A DNA stretch of 64,000 nucleotides, taken from positions 40,792,672-40,856,671 of the forward strand of contig NC_087062.1 of the NCBI RefSeq assembly GCF_963678635.1, given 5' to 3'. This DNA comes from Symsagittifera roscoffensis. Taxonomy: Eukaryota > Xenacoelomorpha > Acoela > Convolutidae. Shown here piece after piece: positions 40,413-50,961 of this stretch. The translations under genes and the position numbers were made by a program. How positions within the stretch are numbered: the stretch's first letter is position 1; the number at the start of each line of letters is the position of its first letter. Under the pieces are notes generated by a model. It worked only from the letters and a program-made list of their open reading frames with translations, did no database searches and was not told the origin of the DNA.

Positions 40413-41990
40413 TTGAATTTATCAGGCCTACCAAATAATGATTCAAAATATACAATCAACCATGTTTTTAACCTTCATGACCCACTAGCTCTATCAAAAA
40501 TAGAAATTCAAAACATTTTTTTCTCGCAAATAACAGAAAAAATAGAACTCGAACTGTTTCAAAAACATCAAAACCTTGACCCAGTCATTAGACAATTAAA
40601 ATCTTGGCACAAATATAAAACCAAGCCACTTAATGCCGATACCACCAAACTAGAAAACAAAACCCTTCTTAGATATTTCAGAAAATTTAACAACACCTCT
40701 ATCAACGAAAACACAAATATCCTAGAATACCAAACACCTGATATCGAAGTGCCCTGCTTACCTTTAAGTATGATGCTTATAGCTTTTCATACCTCTCACT
40801 CTTTACACACTAAAGGACACTCAGGAGCAGAAAAAACATACTCCAAATTTTTATTTTACTCAAAACATTTTTATTTCCCAAACGCCCCAATTTGGATAAA
40901 AATTTTATGCAACGATTGCATAAAATGTCAATTAAACAAAACATACCCAAACCAGAAACAAATCGCAGAAAAACAAGATTTTAAAGGACAAAGTCTACAT
41001 TTCAATCACAGAATTTCATTCGATACAAAAGGAACAATATCACCATCCTCAAAAGGAAACTCATATATCATGGTCATAGTAGATGCTTTCATACACTACG
41101 TAGCACTTAACCCATTACCTCATTGTCATGCTTATTATGCATATACAATACTTTATGAACACTGGATAGCAAAATTTGGATTACCGGAAATCCTTGTTAC
41201 AGACAATGGCACTGAATTTATAAACAACGAAATTATCACACTATGCCACTGATATAATATTAAACACAAACCACGTACATCTCACACACCTTGGACTAAT
41301 GTTTTAGTCGAAGGCATGAACCGTTCGCTATAAGAATACCTTAGATGTATTATTAACGGAAATGACAAACGATATACTATTCCCACTGTCTTATAAATCA
41401 CAAATCACAACAACCTTAGAACTATCACCCTATGAAATGGTTTTCAACCAAAAACCACAGAAACCGATAGTGTGCACAGAAAATTCTTCGAAAAAAAACA
41501 AGGTTACTGCCAACCCAATAAAGAATCAATATGTTACAATCTACCACTACATACCCACGATGGAGATCAATTTCATCATCCACAAATTTTGAAATTAGCT
41601 TCCGGTACACACACCGAATGGATTTTAAACAGAGACAAAAACACAATGAAATTTACCAGAAAGTAACAAAAAAATTATTACAAAGACAAAACATTACATC
41701 GCAAATAAATTCCCGATTTACCCCAACTACAAATTTAAAAAGGGAACATTTGTTTCATCCCAAATTTTACAACACAAAAAGGAATTTCTAAAAAAACACA
41801 ACCACTCCGAAAAGGGCCGTATCAAATAAATGATAAACCCACAAATGTAACATACCAACTTACAGACTTGAAGAGAAAAGAAATCGTTCAACATCGAAAC
41901 AATCTGGACCTTAGTACCCGAAAGAGTACGCGCTTCTAGAACTCACTCAATTATACTCTTTTACAGGACTAAAAGTTGTTCAAAACAGCT
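40413..41990 (+). pseudogene. pol: Integrase, AT-rich copy A
   Basis: Zinc-binding region HTSHSLHTKGHSGAEKTYS ... CNDCIKCQ (HHCC), catalytic core with SFDTKG (Asp codon 41022), VTDNGTEF (Asp 41202) and VEGMNRS (Glu 41310): 35 residues separate the last two, and they share a frame. Stops TGA (41250) and TAA (41331) lie between or after them. The C-terminal region is shifted at about 41345 and 41460. The 41362-41592 and 41472-41666 pieces continue the tail. This is the only integrase core of this family in the window, as B has lost it. Confidence 0.85.
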
Positions 41991-43220
41991 CAGAACAAAA
42001 TCAAAATCGAAGCACTGATATGCAACTCATCCAAAAACAATTAGATAAAAAGGACAAAGAACTTCCCAAAAAAATATCAAAAAACGTAGACAACAAAAAA
42101 TAGCTCAAACAGAAAGAAAAATCGAAAATCATAAGAAACAAATACACCACAAGATGGAAAAGAAAAATCTCTACATAGACAATCTTCGCGAGTTCTAATC
42201 AGCAACGAAAAGACTAAAAAACATTCTTCGCGCAACCTAAAATAATAATGAAAGTTGAATTTCAAAAACCACTTTAAATTAATTAACGTTTTCACCTCTT
42301 GAAGATATTTTCATGGACCGAACATTTTATCAAAAATTAATGCTGAAAAACACTTGAACAAACTAGTTCAAATTAGTTCACCATCTCTTTGTTAACACGA
42401 CTTATTTAGCCGACAAACAATCACCCTCAAGCAAATCTCTAACTATAACTAAAAGACCTCCCGGTCAAAAATAAGCAAAACGCTAAGAATTGACACCTGA
42501 AATAAACAAAGTTTCAATATTACAACCCTCCCCTATCAATTAGTGCAAAGATCAACAATATTGTCCCAACTTAGACCTCAAAAACCCCTCAGGCAAAAAT
42601 ATTAAATTAGCCCAAAGAACAAAATCGACGTGATCATTTAGCCTAAAGTGATCACGTTAAAGATCAATTAGTGCAAAGATCAACAATATTGTCCCAACTT
42701 AGACCTCAAAAACTCCTCAGACAAAAATATTAAATTAGCCCAAAGAACAAAATCGACGTGATCATTTAGCCTAAAGTACGAAAATCTCTTAGATACCCCC
42801 AATCATCCAATAAATAACAACAAAACCAGGAAGAGTTTTGAGAGCACTCAAAACTTTCTTTTCTCAAAAACTGCCAAAATCTAACCCACTTGCCACATAT
42901 CAAAAACAAAACAATATATAATCCGACCACACTTCAATTTAGCCTCAAAAAAAAATTCGACGAAGAAATTATTTCTTCAAATGCTCTTTTCTCAAACAGA
43001 TCACAAATTTCATAATATACTTTCAAAACTTTTTTCAATTCTTTCCAATTTTTCAAATCTTGTATAATTTTCATATCCAACATTTTAGAAATATTCATCC
43101 TCACCCTGATAAATTTTTGCAGTTTTTTCATCATTTTTTATTCCCTAGACCAAACCTACGTTAATTTCTCCAAAATCATTGACCAATTCTTCAGGTACGA
43201 TTTTTCAAATAACTATCTAA
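41991..43220 (+). other. Pol tail and non-coding region, copy A
   Basis: The last 200 bases of pol-like basic sequence (to about 42180) decay into non-coding AT-rich DNA. It contains the 128-bp duplication (42535-42777). Homologous to copy B 57560-58622. No further ORF is conserved in both copies; a candidate at B 58241-58645 is not open in A. Confidence 0.5.
42535..42777 (+). repeat. 128-bp tandem duplication with palindrome at its joint
   Basis: 42535-42662 and 42663-42777 are nearly identical (ATCAATTAGTGCAAAGATCA to CCTAAAGT). Copy B has one unit (about 58067-58180). A perfect 9-bp inverted repeat ACGTGATCA/TGATCACGT (42628-42657) sits at the end of unit one, where the duplication joins. 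Confidence 0.85.
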
Positions 43221-43412
43221 ATGTTCCAATATCTATTCAGTAGAACAGATGTTTTTCTTCTTTTTATAATACTTTTCACATTTTTGACATCCCTCATAAT
43301 GACAATATGCAAATGTATAAAAAAGGCTATTCTAACCTTCGCATTAGCAGCAGACAGTACTTTCAGTACTTTTCATTCAAGAATACTACACAAAAAAAAA
43401 ATTTTCTCTTAA
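43221..43412 (+). CDS. Small membrane protein, copy A
   Basis: 63 codons from an ATG: MFQYLFSRTDVFLLFIILFT is followed by LTSLIMTICKCIKKA, one clear hydrophobic helix of about 22 residues followed by a basic, Cys-containing turn. Copy B has an intact 55-codon version at 58623-58790 with the same start and helix but a different C-terminal end. It sits between integrase and the Env-like gene. It could be a short accessory membrane protein or a detached signal peptide/leader exon of Env. Open in both copies although most neighbouring genes are broken. Confidence 0.45.
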   Translation: MFQYLFSRTDVFLLFIILFTFLTSLIMTICKCIKKAILTFALAADSTFSTFHSRILHKKKIFS

Positions 43413-43439
43413 ATAATTAAGTTTCCAAAACTTATCCGA

Positions 43440-44442
43440 AATTGCTAATCAACAACCCCCACATCAACCCCCACCAACAACGTCCCAAGAACTTCCAACA
43501 ACACCAACAAATACTCAAACAAATAACCCTCAATCATCAACACGCATCACTTTTCAAGACAATCCATATACATTTGAAGAAAGAAAAATCACATCCCGTT
43601 TGAAGATGTAAACCCTGATCAACTCAGAAATAGTATTTTTAGATTTAGAAACATCCATAATATAGAAAATAAATTACCACGTTTCCAAATATACCCAGAA
43701 ACAAAACTTGCATGTAAATACACCAAACCACTTTACAAAACACAACATTCAGAAATTCTTGTCGAATACGAACACGGTTTCGACATGAATACAGGAAATT
43801 TAATTATACATCAACCATGAAAACTCATATGTCCCAGTACAAGTTCAAAAGAATACAGGAAGAATTGGTGGAAAATTGAAACTAAAAGACAAAACAGTAC
43901 ACGCTTACAAGAACTATCACTCATGAACAACCTTCATTTTGGCAAAATCCACTATGACATACACTTCAAGTGTCAAAAGCAAAACCAAAACACACTCGAA
44001 ATAAGCCGACAAAATATTCATCAAAGACGAAACTTGCAAAACCCTGTTCTATTCAACATACCTCATTCACCAACAACAAATCCTGTAGACTTTTCTAGTA
44101 GTATCATTCAAAGTACCCCACAGACTCCAACACAACAAAACGCATCGAACAGTCCCTCAAATTATTTAGGTTCAACCCCTACTTCTGAACAAATCAGAGA
44201 AAACCCTTTTTATCCCCCAGCCACTACAGAACTCCTCCCATTTTGGATGACACAAGTTTTCACCCGAGGCGAACAGAATTTAGTAAGTGATCCAATAGAC
44301 ATTTCATCTGACACATCTTTGTCACTAAATGAAAATCTTTCACTTCCTTCAACCCCCACTTTAACTCAAATTTCACAAACACCATTTCCTCCAAATTTTC
44401 ATACAAATCTCGACGCCAGAAACATTTTATTGAATCAATCCT
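43440..44442 (+). pseudogene. Pre-Env Ser/Thr/Pro-rich region, copy A
   Basis: Matches B 58813-59621: ANQQPPHQ, PQSSTRITFQDNPYTFEER, then (43923-44456) a Ser/Thr/Pro/Gln-rich open frame of 177 codons with TPQTPTQQNASN and TSEQIRENPF. In A the piece between about 43590 and 43966 is replaced by a copy of downstream sequence. Low complexity, no fold recognised; it may be the N-terminal extension of the Env-like protein. Confidence 0.5.
43598..43966 (+). repeat. Misplaced copy of an Env-gene segment
   Basis: About 369 bp duplicated from 44443-44835 (GTTTGAAGATGTAAACCCTG to ATGACATACACTT), roughly 93% identical, with about 24 bp missing from the upstream copy. Copy B has unrelated sequence at the upstream place, so about 120 bp of the native sequence has been replaced. 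Confidence 0.85.
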
Positions 44443-45850
44443 GTTTGAAGATGTAAACCCTGTTCAACTCAGACATAGTATTTTTAGATTTAGAAACATC
44501 CATAATATAGAAAATAAATTGACACGTTTCCAAATATACCCAGAAACAAAACTTGCATGTAAACACACCAAGCCACTTTACAAAACACAATATTCAGAAA
44601 TGCTTGTCGAATACGAAGACGGTTTTGACATGAAAACAGGAAATTTAATTATCCATGAAATGGCTACATCTCAATCAACCACTGATGAAAACTCATACGT
44701 CCCAGTACAATTTCAAATGAATACAGGAAGAATTGATGGAAAATTGAAACCACAAGACAAAACAGTACACGTTTACAAGAAATATCACTAACGAACAACA
44801 CTAATTTTGGCGAAATCCACTATGACATACACTTAGACTTGAAATTAGACTACACAATAAAAAGAATCTTTCAAGAAATGTCTTTGAATTATGCGAACTT
44901 GAACGCACGCAATTTTTTCAATCACTTGCACTAGCAGTACTTAAAATCCCTTATGCAGGATATTTATTGTCAGGAAACAGATCAAATTTTATTGACTACG
45001 AAGGAAATATTTTATGGTATTACTTTTGTATCAAAAAAGTATCACCTTTACATGTTTTTGAAGACAAAAGATGCTCTAAGAGAATCCCAATATTCTACAA
45101 AAACAAAATACATTTTGTTGATAAAATCTCCAGCAGAAATTATTTTTGGGATACAGCAGTCTCATGTGGATCAGAAAATAGCCACAATGTAGTACAATTT
45201 AACCCTGACGAGGATAAATACTATCTTCTCACACCATATCTTACACTTATGCAACCACTCAAAAAATTGGCTCCAGAAAGCATTAGAGCTATTGCCCGAA
45301 ACCCCAATATTGATTTACAATCAATCGGCATATACTCTAAATCTGACATCCAACATCACAATCGAACAAAACAATTTCAGGAACTACTCACAAAAATGGA
45401 CACAACACAACGACAGTTCATAGATCAAAACCTACGAAAACTTGCAGAAACAGTAGGCTTTTCAGACATATATACACAAGACCATAGCGGATATTTAAAA
45501 GATATAAAAGATTATGTTTATTTAAATGGCGAAAAATACAGACCACAAGATGTATCACCAATGAATATTTTTAGTTTTCTAAATTTGAAAAACGAACTTC
45601 ATGCCTTTCTAGGATGGCCCAAGTACATCTTAGAAACATTGAATATATTATAGGCAATGTTTAATTTTCTTGGATTTCTTTCTTAATAGGAATCTACAAA
45701 ACATGCTCAAGACACAAACAAGTAAGCAAACAAGCAAGCGCAGCACGCATACTTTTTGCAGGCTTTTTTGGAATATTTTCTACAGCAATAAATGAAATAC
45801 TTTTAGACGCTCAAATAAAAGAATACAATACCAAGCTATCAACAACACCA
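44443..45850 (+). pseudogene. env: Env-like glycoprotein gene, copy A (broken)
   Basis: Readable in pieces: 44519-44791, a damaged stretch to 44940, then 44967-45653 (about 228 codons), and a C-terminal hydrophobic/basic tail to about 45850 (ARILFAGFFGIFSTAIN). Features: Cys residues, AGYLLSGNRS near 44955, an aromatic WYY strand, a KRCSKRIPI-type block, and a late hydrophobic anchor. Position after integrase and this pattern fit an envelope glycoprotein; the motif layout reminds me of invertebrate-virus (chuvirus-type) class III fusion glycoproteins, an inference to test by structure prediction. Frameshifts at about 44800-44960 and a stop at 45651 disable it. Not restored here. Confidence 0.55.
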
Positions 45851-46124
45851 AACACATATGACAATTCACAAAATAATACAAATACAACGCCTCCAGCACC
45901 ACAATTGCAAAACCTAAACTATAACCATCCCTATCATTGGTACCGCAAAATTTCAGAAATATCGCCCTAACAGACCTCGTAACTTCGAAATATAATTATC
46001 CACCAGGCCAAATTCAACACATAATAACCCAACAACCCACAATAGAAGACAGAAACGAACAAATTATGGAACAACCTCATTCCACTAATTTTTGTTTACA
46101 GAACAACCATCTTTTTAGCCAACG

Positions 46125-47886
46125 ATGAGCCGCCAAGTTGGATCCCTCCATCGATAATTTTCCCACCCAGCTAACCTCCAGAACAACCTCCCCATAATCT
46201 CGCTTTTTGCTTTCCCCCACCTCAATCACCTCATCATAACACTTCATCTAGCTGGGAATCAGATACTAATTCCAACACAACATTATATAACACCATCTCC
46301 CAATTCAACAACTCCGATATCGAAACATCCGACGAACTTGCCAACTCTGAACCCAGTCCATGTACTTTTTCCCAACCTCCCTTTCAACCTATTCATTCCC
46401 AAGTCAAAATTGAACCCCCTTCCCCTCCCTCTCCCATTTCAAATGTGACATCCATGTTTTCCCCCCTAACCAGTGAACTATCCGATAACAACGACTCAGA
46501 AAACACACAAGTCTCACACGAGCTTGATAACTTCATAGCACTGCAACAACAACTACAACACTCTCAAACACTACTTATTCACCAACTCTCACTATCTATA
46601 ACATCATCCCACCCATCAACCCCAATTCCCTCTTCAAATTATACCCCTTCACAAAACGCGACTCCCTCGTCAACCCTATCCTCCAGCACAACCAGAGCTC
46701 ACCGAACCTTTAAAAGTAAATTCCCAAATAGTCTATTCACATCTAACCCAGGAACATCCACATCATTTATCAATCATCCACTTCACACTTACGTCTACCC
46801 TTTTTTCCACAAAACACATATTTCCATTCCGACCCCAATGATGAGAAACCCAACTATGTAAACGAGCTAGTATTATACCCTACACTTTCATGGACGTCAA
46901 ACTACCACTTAACTAATCCACTATCACTGCCACTATATAACACCCCTTATGATCATGAAGTGTGCAGCACCCAACTCTATCTTCTGACAACAGCGCTAAC
47001 CCCAAAACAATTCACACAAAAAGGATACAGAAAATCACTAACCAAAATCACTGCACCTAAAGCTAATGATTTTTCTATCGATTATTACGATCATAACATC
47101 AAACGACCTAACGAAGACATCTTTCTAAACAACGACCCATTTGCTAACCCCCAACTAACTGAAAAATTTTTCATCAAAACCCCATTCATATTCACCCGCA
47201 ACATCTCAAATAAAAAATATGACAACGTCATCTCAGCAGCACTACGTGATATTCATGCCTATGGTTCATACTTTAACAAATTTAATCACTTTTCACTAAC
47301 CTTTCGTTTCCTTACACCCAAAGACCGTGATTTGCACTGTTCACACGAAGTCATGTTATGAACTAAACAAACACACACGTACACTTACTACAAGTTCATT
47401 CAACACCATTACACTCTCAATACACTAGCACGACAACCTCACCATAGATATCAATACATTAACTCTAAATACAGATCACCATTTTTCCTTAATTTCACCA
47501 ATTGTATTAAAAACACTAACTTACAAGTCACCCTCCGAAATTAGGATCCCATCACCCAGATGTATATCTTCTGTCCCCTAACCAAACTCCTAAATGTAGA
47601 CGAGTCCCGCCCACTAATTGTCACTTATGATTTCCTCCAGCCCGTTGAAGTCCCAGTCCTAGAATTCATATATAACACTCGCTATAATCACTAACTATAT
47701 AACCTCATTCAAAACAAACCATATGAAAAATTACCCAGCACTGAAGAGCAAAACATCATTAAAGCACTCAAATTACTTTGGCCACTTCTGCAAACTAAAC
47801 ACACAGTTCGTTTATTAGCTAAACTACTAACCTCATCTGATATCTTCCAAGGTGTTTTTCCCCATGGCTTCTTCACCGACGATTAG
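46125..47886 (+). pseudogene. ORF4, unknown protein, copy A
   Basis: Begins MSR at 46125 (B: 61446) and is lost within 10 codons by a 1-base deletion. It continues as a Pro/Ser/Thr-rich region (46445-46861), then a more structured region (46960-47361: NPLSLPLYNTP, TTALTPKQFTQ, FSIDYYDHNIKRPNEDIFLNND is split across the line, FNHFSLTFRFLTPK). A TGA at 47359 stands where B has CGA, after which the frame runs on (DPITQMYIF, LQPVEVPVLEFIYNTRYNH) to GFFTDD and TAG at 47884. I do not recognise it. Confidence 0.5.
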
Positions 47887-47961
47887 GTAATTTGAATTCG
47901 ATAATTTACTAATAAATTCAAACAACACTAACCAATTAAATGTTTTCTTTTTTCTTCATAG
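47887..47961 (+). other. Candidate short intron after ORF4, copy A
   Basis: GTAATTTG donor directly after GATTAG, internal TTTACTAAT and ACACTAAC branch-like strings, then TTTCTTTTTTCTTCATAG acceptor; 75 bp. Copy B (63232-63311) keeps the branch-like strings and acceptor but has GC instead of GT at the donor. Confidence 0.45.
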
Positions 47962-48974
47962 GCACAACCATCAATCATCTACAAAACAAAAGCAAAATAG
48001 AAAAAAGAAACTTTTTATATAATCATAAGTTTCCATTAACATATTCAATAATTGAAGCAAAAAAATTATAAAAGTAAATTGATATATAAATTCTTTTACC
48101 CAATGCAGTAAGTATTCATACAATTGAAAATAAATTAATAATTTCAACCCCCAAATCAAGCAGTAAATTTCATAGTTTTTAAGTAGTAATTTAATAAAAA
48201 ATTGTTAATAAATTGCAGATAGCAGTACTAACCTTTTGAAGGACGCTTCTTTGTATTCACTCGTCCACAAATTCTATCCAAATTTGGACTGCTCGCCCAA
48301 AAAGAATTGTTTAAAATAATGAATTTAAGTTTTAACTTTTAATGATAACAACTCTAACCAACTTTGACACGTTTCAAACTTTCCTTTAAACCGGTTGGAA
48401 ATGAAACATATAATGATCCAAACTAACCAACGCAAGCTTACTAAGCACCAAAAACCACAACCTAAACAGCATGACTAAGTAAAGAAAACCCACGGTACCC
48501 AAACTGGATTAACACCAGCTTAGAACTGGAAAAATTATTCTTTTGAAGACTACTTTTAAGTCTGAACACAAAAGAACAAAACACCAAAAACTCGAAAGAC
48601 AAACCCAAAAAAAAACAATTTTAATTTTGAGAAAAAGTTACAACTAAGACCACAAAAAAAACCAGTAATAAAAAAGGCACGAAAGAGTGAACTAAAACAG
48701 GACCCTCCAAAAAAGAGAGCATGAAATTATACCCTCACTCCTGGACTAACTCACCAGAGAGGACGTCCTGAGCATGCTCTATAGCGGGCCCCACCCACCG
48801 TGCTACATCCACGCTTTGTGACACCCACAACTCTATTTTTGACGAGAATCACTCAAGTGTGATTAGCTCTTAAAAATAACCTAACTAAATAACTTTGCTG
48901 TTGCGATCAAAACATATACAAGAATAAATGAATAAAAACAAGGTTAACAAAAATTTATATATGTAAATAATACA
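47962..48974 (+). other. 3' non-coding region of copy A
   Basis: AT-rich, matched by B 63312-64000 up to about 48640. It contains a nested inverted repeat (48540-48580: outer TTCTTTT/AAAAGAA, inner AGAC/GTCT) present in both copies. AAAAAAGAGAGCA at 48709-48721 could be a polypurine tract and TGTGACACCC at 48817 an LTR start, but with B cut off there is no second LTR for comparison. Confidence 0.4.
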
Positions 48975-49244
48975 ATGCAGTATATAGATAACATACAGCC
49001 AAAAGAAGAGCAGCAAGGAACTTGACAACCCAATCACACTCCAACTACGGAATTGCAAGACACATCTGACACGCTAACTACAGTCACTACACTCAACGGA
49101 TTTAAAGTACGACTTGGCATCGCAGCAAAAGAAATCTATTGCAATAGAACAATGGCCATCTCGATGTTCAAGTATACGTACAGATCCAAGTCACCAGGCC
49201 TTGCATCCAAAGTCGAACTACATGCCGTTCCCAGACAAGATTGA
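48975..49244 (+). CDS. Possible small ORF with distinct composition
   Basis: 90 codons from ATG 48975 to TGA 49242, with one in-frame TGA at 49023. The part after that stop (LQDTSDTLTTVTTLNGFKVR onwards) has GC near 47% inside DNA near 30% GC, and a protein-like composition with two Lys/Arg-rich segments. I recognise no family. It could be a remnant of another element or gene captured within the LTR/leader region. Confidence 0.25.
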
Positions 49245-50961
49245 GAATAGCAATGTTCCTATCAACCTATTTGTGTTTTGAACAGTGAAATTTCATTGAT
49301 ACAAAAATACATACAGCAAAATTAAACTATCTATTCGAGCTAATTTTTTCCATCTTTTGGAAAAAAAAAGTTTTTTTTTGTAGTGAAACAAATAATTTCT
49401 GTAACTTTAATTTTCGCAAAAATGATTCTTTTTCACGGTTTTCTTCTCTTTTCAATGAATTCTTCAAATGAGAGACTGTTGGAAAGGGCCAAAGCAATCA
49501 TTATCCCCAGAACACAAGCTAGTGTCTTATTATATATTAATTGAGAATTTTAACTTCAACCAAACTTGAAAACTAAGCCTAGTACGATAATAAATTAATG
49601 AATTGATTAATTGCTCAAGTAGGTATAAATTAAATGAATAAAAATTGATTAAAGTGATCCACAATAGCTAAAACCACTCAAAATGCCTCGAATGCCAACG
49701 TTCATTTTTGCCCAAAAATAGTTTCTTCCACATATGGTCATTTTTTACCATATACCATTTTTGTAAATGCTTCTTTTGATTTATACAAGAGAGACATAAC
49801 TAGAGTCCTTTATCTGATTTTCAGTAAGCGAGTTATAGCTTTTTTTGAGAATGTTTTAATTTTTTGAAAAAAGGACCTTCACTGTTCCCGACTTTTGAAG
49901 GAAAACAGGAATATATCTGCCCGAGGTAATTTTTTGTACAGACCAATTTTAGAAAAAAAAATGACTGCGTGTGGGCATCAATCTGGAAATCTTCGGATTG
50001 CCAAGCGTGTATGCTTGTTTTAAGTTTAAAAGGACTCTCAATTCGACCAAAACTTTCTTCACAATCATTATCTTATTTTTTTATGGACGACTAATTCGGA
50101 AACAAATGAGAGATTTTTAAAGTATCTTTCAAAAACGTGGTTAGTTATTACCGATTTATTATACTAGTGATAAAATTGTATAGTCACTGAAAACTTTGAT
50201 GATTTTCCTAATTTTTGGCAAAATTAACTAGGGCTAGAGTTGGCTAAAACAAAAATTGGAAATCTAAGAACTTTGTCAATTTTTTCATCAGAATTATGAA
50301 AAAGAATGAAATCGGAGATTTTCTTTAAAAAATTTCAAGAAAAATTTAGTTTGTGTCAAGTTTCGATTAAAATTGTTGTCTTGATCTTCAAAATATGGAA
50401 TTAATTTAAAAGTTTTTCAAAATTTAATGTTTGCATACTTAGAATGATTATTAAAGAAACATCATCACAGTAAGAAAAACTCCGGCTGAAAATGAAAAAA
50501 GCGCTGGTATCGTCTTTATACTGGAACCCGATCTAAGCTAGTGTTTAGGGTTGGTTATTGTTATGATATTTTATCTCCACAAAACATTAAATACTGACCA
50601 ATCATCCCCATCAAACTAACAACCTATTTGTTTGTAAAGTGTTGAAACTACTTGTAAGATACGACATTGTAATCACACCACACAGACAATCAGTAGGATA
50701 CATAAGAACAAAAAGACAAACACTAAGAAAGAAAACAATTAACAAACAAAAACAAATTAATTAAAAAAGATTTTCAAAACTAAGGAACGCAGTCTCAGAA
50801 TCAGAAACAACCGCAAAACAAGAACTTATTGTCACCAGCATCAATTAAACGTAAACGTAAAATAAAAAAATGCTACACAAACAAACCAATACATTTCTAC
50901 AATTGGAATCAAACAATAGGACACATTGAAAATTACACATTAACAGTATTACAATACAAAA
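49245..50961 (+). other. LTR/leader region upstream of copy B gag
   Basis: AT-rich, no ORF with support. It must contain the LTR and leader of B and the end of A, because gag of B starts at 50962 and homology to A's start begins at 50888. Neither a tRNA primer site nor LTR ends can be fixed by eye. Homopolymer runs occur near 49370-49380. Confidence 0.4.

Larger units (their letters stand above)
37726..48640 (+). mobile_element. AT-rich Gypsy/ERV-like element, copy A (defective)
   Basis: Collinear with copy B over most of its length. Order: gag fragment, RNase H, integrase, non-coding segment with a 128-bp duplication, small membrane protein, Env-like gene, ORF4, intron-like segment, 3' region. 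NC, protease and RT are missing because gag is joined directly to the RNase H side of pol near 39475. The 5' LTR and leader are lost at the left junction. Homology with B can be followed to about 48640 only because B runs off the window. Confidence 0.8.

Noticed and set aside
50522-50540. TGGAACCCGATCTAAGC as a primer-binding site for copy B
   Set aside because: Not preceded by a definable LTR end (no CA) and I cannot match it to a tRNA.
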